Source: JALHSW01 sp963720675 (lineage in GTDB: Bacteria > Actinomycetota > Acidimicrobiia > IMCC26256 > PALSA-555). Taken from it: a stretch of DNA of 64,000 bases. How positions within the stretch are numbered: position 1 is the first letter of the stretch; the number at the start of each line of letters is the position of its first letter. Positions 62,137-64,000 of the stretch are shown piece by piece. Both the position numbers and the translations under genes were made by a program. The notes under the pieces were generated by a model. It ran no database searches and was not told the origin of the DNA. It saw nothing but the letters and a program-made list of their open reading frames with translations. The stretch lies in contig CAVRGH010000010.1 of NCBI GenBank assembly GCA_963720675.1, positions 1,612,001-1,676,000 on the forward strand. The letters run 5' to 3'.

Positions 62137-63333
62137 TCAGGATCCGGCCGGCGTACCGACCAGTGGGAGTGACTCGACGCGACCGGCCAAGGGCGCGACC
62201 AGCACGCCCGGCCCGAGCTCGACGGTGCTCCACCGCTCCAGCGTGACCTCCAGGATTGCCTGGAGCTCCATGCGCGCCAGGGCGGCGCCGAGGCAGTAGT
62301 GGCGTCCGATCCCGAAGTTGAGCTGGGGTCGCGCGTGGCGCCGCGTGACGTCGAACCGGTGGGGATCGGGATAGACCTCGGGATCGACGTGCGCCACCGT
62401 GATGTGCTGGTACACCATCGTTCCCGGGGGCAGCTCGATGTCGAGCAGGCGACCGCCGGCCTCGGTGTACGCGGTGTCGTAGCGCACGCGCGGCTCGACG
62501 CGCAGACACTCCTCCACTGCGCCGGGCACGAGGCTGCGATCGTCCCGCAGCAGCTGCCACTGATCGGGGTGACGTGCAAGCGTGGCCAGGATCAACCCCG
62601 CCGAGTGCGCCGTGTTGTCCGTCGAGGCCGAGAGCATCTCGAACGCGAGTGAGTGCACGTCCTCGATGGTGATGTCGCCCGCGGCGGCTGCGTCCAACAT
62701 GATCGAGAGGAGCGCGTCGTCGGGCCGTCGTCGCTTCTCCTCGATGAGCTCGTCGACGAGCACCCGCATCTCGACCGCGGCGTTCATGATCGCCTCGGCC
62801 TCGCTGAAGTCGCCCGCGAACGCACGCAGGATCACCTCGGACAAGCCGAAGACCTCGTCGGCCCGGTCCTCGGGCGCACCGATCATCCAACAGAACACCG
62901 CGCCCGGGACCCGGGTGGCGACATCACCCATGAACTCCCCGCCACTCGCCGACGCGAGGCTGTCGAGGCGGGACTCGACCAGGGCTCGTACTCGCGGCCG
63001 GAGCTCGTCGACGCGCCGCGGCGTGAACCATTTCGACACGACCCGTCGGAACCGCGTGTGGTCCGGACCTTCTGTGCCCTGGAGGTTCCCGCCACCCCCG
63101 GCCAAGGCATCGGGGTCGAGCCCCATGTCGCGCATCAGCTGCATCACACCGGCGACGAGGTGCGGGGCCTGATAGGCCGCCTCCACGCCCGCGTAGCTGA
63201 AGACCTCGTAACCCCGCTCGCTCCGGGCGATCCACGCCGCGGGGAGCAGGGGCTCGAGCACGCCGCGTGGGTCGGCGACGAACGCGTCGTCCGTGACGTC
63301 GACGAAGGGGAGGGTGGCCACCGGGTCGCTCAT
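62137..63333 (-). CDS. Cytochrome P450 with Asn in place of the I-helix threonine
   Basis: The protein is 398 residues and intact. The heme loop GIGRHYCLGAALARMEL has Cys347 and ExxR is EECLR. The I-helix reads EMLSASTDNTAHSAGL: Asp239 is followed by Asn240 where oxygen-activating P450s usually have Thr. P450cin (CYP176A1, cineole hydroxylase) also has Asn there, as I recall. It is less similar to the other three P450s of the window, which share AG(N/T)ETTTN. Located between a degenerate AMP ligase and the third swivelling-histidine gene. Confidence 0.93.
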   Translation of the reverse strand: MSDPVATLPFVDVTDDAFVADPRGVLEPLLPAAWIARSERGYEVFSYAGVEAAYQAPHLVAGVMQLMRDMGLDPDALAGGGGNLQGTEGPDHTRFRRVVSKWFTPRRVDELRPRVRALVESRLDSLASASGGEFMGDVATRVPGAVFCWMIGAPEDRADEVFGLSEVILRAFAGDFSEAEAIMNAAVEMRVLVDELIEEKRRRPDDALLSIMLDAAAAGDITIEDVHSLAFEMLSASTDNTAHSAGLILATLARHPDQWQLLRDDRSLVPGAVEECLRVEPRVRYDTAYTEAGGRLLDIELPPGTMVYQHITVAHVDPEVYPDPHRFDVTRRHARPQLNFGIGRHYCLGAALARMELQAILEVTLERWSTVELGPGVLVAPLAGRVESLPLVGTPAGS

Positions 63334-63376
63334 GCCGTCAGCCTAGGTTCGGGCGCGCCTCGTGTCTCGGGGCGCG

Positions 63377-64000
63377 TCACTCGAGGACCGTGACCACGCC
63401 GACCGCTCCGTCGACCTCCACGAGCTGACCGTCGCGCAGTCTCGTCGTCGCGTCGTGCGTTCCCACGACGCACGGTATGCCGAACTCGCGCGCAACCACC
63501 GCCGGATGCGACATCACGCCACCGATGTCGGTGACGACCGCCGCAGCGAACGCGAAGAACGGGGTCCACCCGGTATCCGTGACGCGCGCGACCAACACCT
63601 CACCGGGCTCCAGGAGATCACCCGTCTCGAGGATCCGCACCCGTCCTCGCGCGACCCCGGGGGCGGCCCCGATGCCATGGAGCTCGCCACCAGTGACGAT
63701 CGACTCGCCGGACTCCGCCTCGGGTTGCCAGGTGCCGGTGAACATCGACGGCATGCGGACCGCACGGAGCCGGTCGCGCTCGAGCCGTCGTCGCGTCACC
63801 AGGGCGCGCGCGTCCGCGGGCGGGTGGATCAGCTCGTCGTACGCCAGGTAGTGCACGTCGTCGGCGTCCGCGAGGTCGCCGCTCGCCGCGAGCCGGGTCC
63901 CCCACTCACGCACGGCCCGTCGCAGCTCGTGGGTGCAGCGCACGGTCGCGTCCCGCACCCGTTCGCGCACGAGCTGGCTCCGAGTCGCGAACCCGACCAA
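63377..64000 (-). CDS. PEP-type swivelling-histidine protein, C-terminal part
   Basis: Only the last 207 residues are in the window; the gene enters from the right edge. It matches the C-terminal parts of 18851-20554 and 52607-55243: DDVHYLAYDELIHPPADARA, RMPSMFTGTWQPEAESGESI, GIGAAPGVARGRVRILETGD, and the phosphohistidine loop GGVMSHPAVVAREFGIPCVV with the His at visible residue 165. It ends VDGAVGVVTVLE. This is the third copy of this module in 64 kb. Whether it carries an ATP-grasp or epimerase domain cannot be seen. Confidence 0.85.
   Translation of the reverse strand: MVGFATRSQLVRERVRDATVRCTHELRRAVREWGTRLAASGDLADADDVHYLAYDELIHPPADARALVTRRRLERDRLRAVRMPSMFTGTWQPEAESGESIVTGGELHGIGAAPGVARGRVRILETGDLLEPGEVLVARVTDTGWTPFFAFAAAVVTDIGGVMSHPAVVAREFGIPCVVGTHDATTRLRDGQLVEVDGAVGVVTVLE

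Noticed and set aside
1..64000. CRISPR arrays, tRNA or rRNA genes, insertion sequences
   Set aside because: No regularly spaced repeats, cloverleaf-like conserved segments, transposase motifs or terminal inverted repeats were seen; a covariance-model scan was not possible.

Overview
The window is very GC-rich with dense, overlapping genes on both strands, frequent GTG starts and several apparently leaderless promoters. Its content (cytochromes P450, acyl-CoA dehydrogenases including a fused double one, DUF35/thiolase-like pairs, BKACE enzymes) points to a high-GC actinobacterium, possibly of the Acidimicrobiia or a mycobacterium-like lineage. That placement is inference from gene families only. 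I see no rRNA or tRNA gene, no CRISPR array, no insertion sequence and no phage gene. No gene-free stretch exceeds 300 bases. The longest gaps are divergent promoter regions of 60 to 190 bases.

Layout. 1-5 kb: an amidohydrolase fragment, an epimerase, an SDR interrupted by a 79-bp imperfect duplication, an Ltp2-like thiolase-fold protein, a double-hotdog MaoC protein and a DUF35 protein. 5-13 kb: a leftward operon of P450, amidohydrolase, FAD amine oxidase, acyl-CoA ligase, small membrane protein and fused double acyl-CoA dehydrogenase. 13-16.4 kb: a rightward operon of two acyl-CoA dehydrogenases and an enoyl-CoA hydratase. 16.4-23.6 kb: a PPOX-fold protein, an unknown protein, a chimeric hydratase/hydrolase gene, a PEP-type swivelling-histidine protein, and a rightward operon of enoyl-CoA hydratase, BKACE and PaaK-like ligase. 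23.7-35.2 kb: adenosine deaminase, SDR, P450 with ferredoxin, enoyl-CoA hydratase and acyl-CoA dehydrogenase, followed by nucleobase salvage genes (nucleoside hydrolase, phosphoribosyltransferase, upp, yeast-type cytosine deaminase, AMP nucleosidase) with a linalool dehydratase/isomerase-like membrane protein embedded among them. 35.3-45.9 kb: two acyl-CoA dehydrogenases with an amidohydrolase, an atypical deaminase, a VOC protein, a second MaoC protein, a P450, a second amine oxidase, an SDR and an AveC-like membrane protein. 46-52 kb: a complete LivKHMGF-type importer with a second BKACE. 52-64 kb: a CbbQ-type AAA ATPase, an epimerase/swivelling-histidine fusion, a second PaaK-like ligase, a nitronate monooxygenase, a CoA transferase, an aldehyde dehydrogenase, a degenerate AMP ligase, a fourth P450 and a third swivelling-histidine protein cut by the window edge.

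How the genes may work together. Most of the window looks like catabolism of lipophilic, probably isoprenoid or steroid-like, carbon: P450 oxidation, aldehyde oxidation, CoA activation, dehydrogenation, hydration and retro-aldol or beta-keto cleavage. The substrate cannot be read from sequence. The most unusual recurring element is a set of three large proteins that carry a C-terminal PEP-synthase-type swivelling phosphohistidine domain but no ATP-grasp domain. One is fused to an NAD-dependent epimerase.

Quality. About 25 to 30 single-base frameshifts break otherwise well conserved genes, clustered at 2-11.5 kb and 46-50 kb. They look much more like uncorrected sequencing indels than real pseudogenes. 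Affected genes are given as whole loci with the approximate break points.
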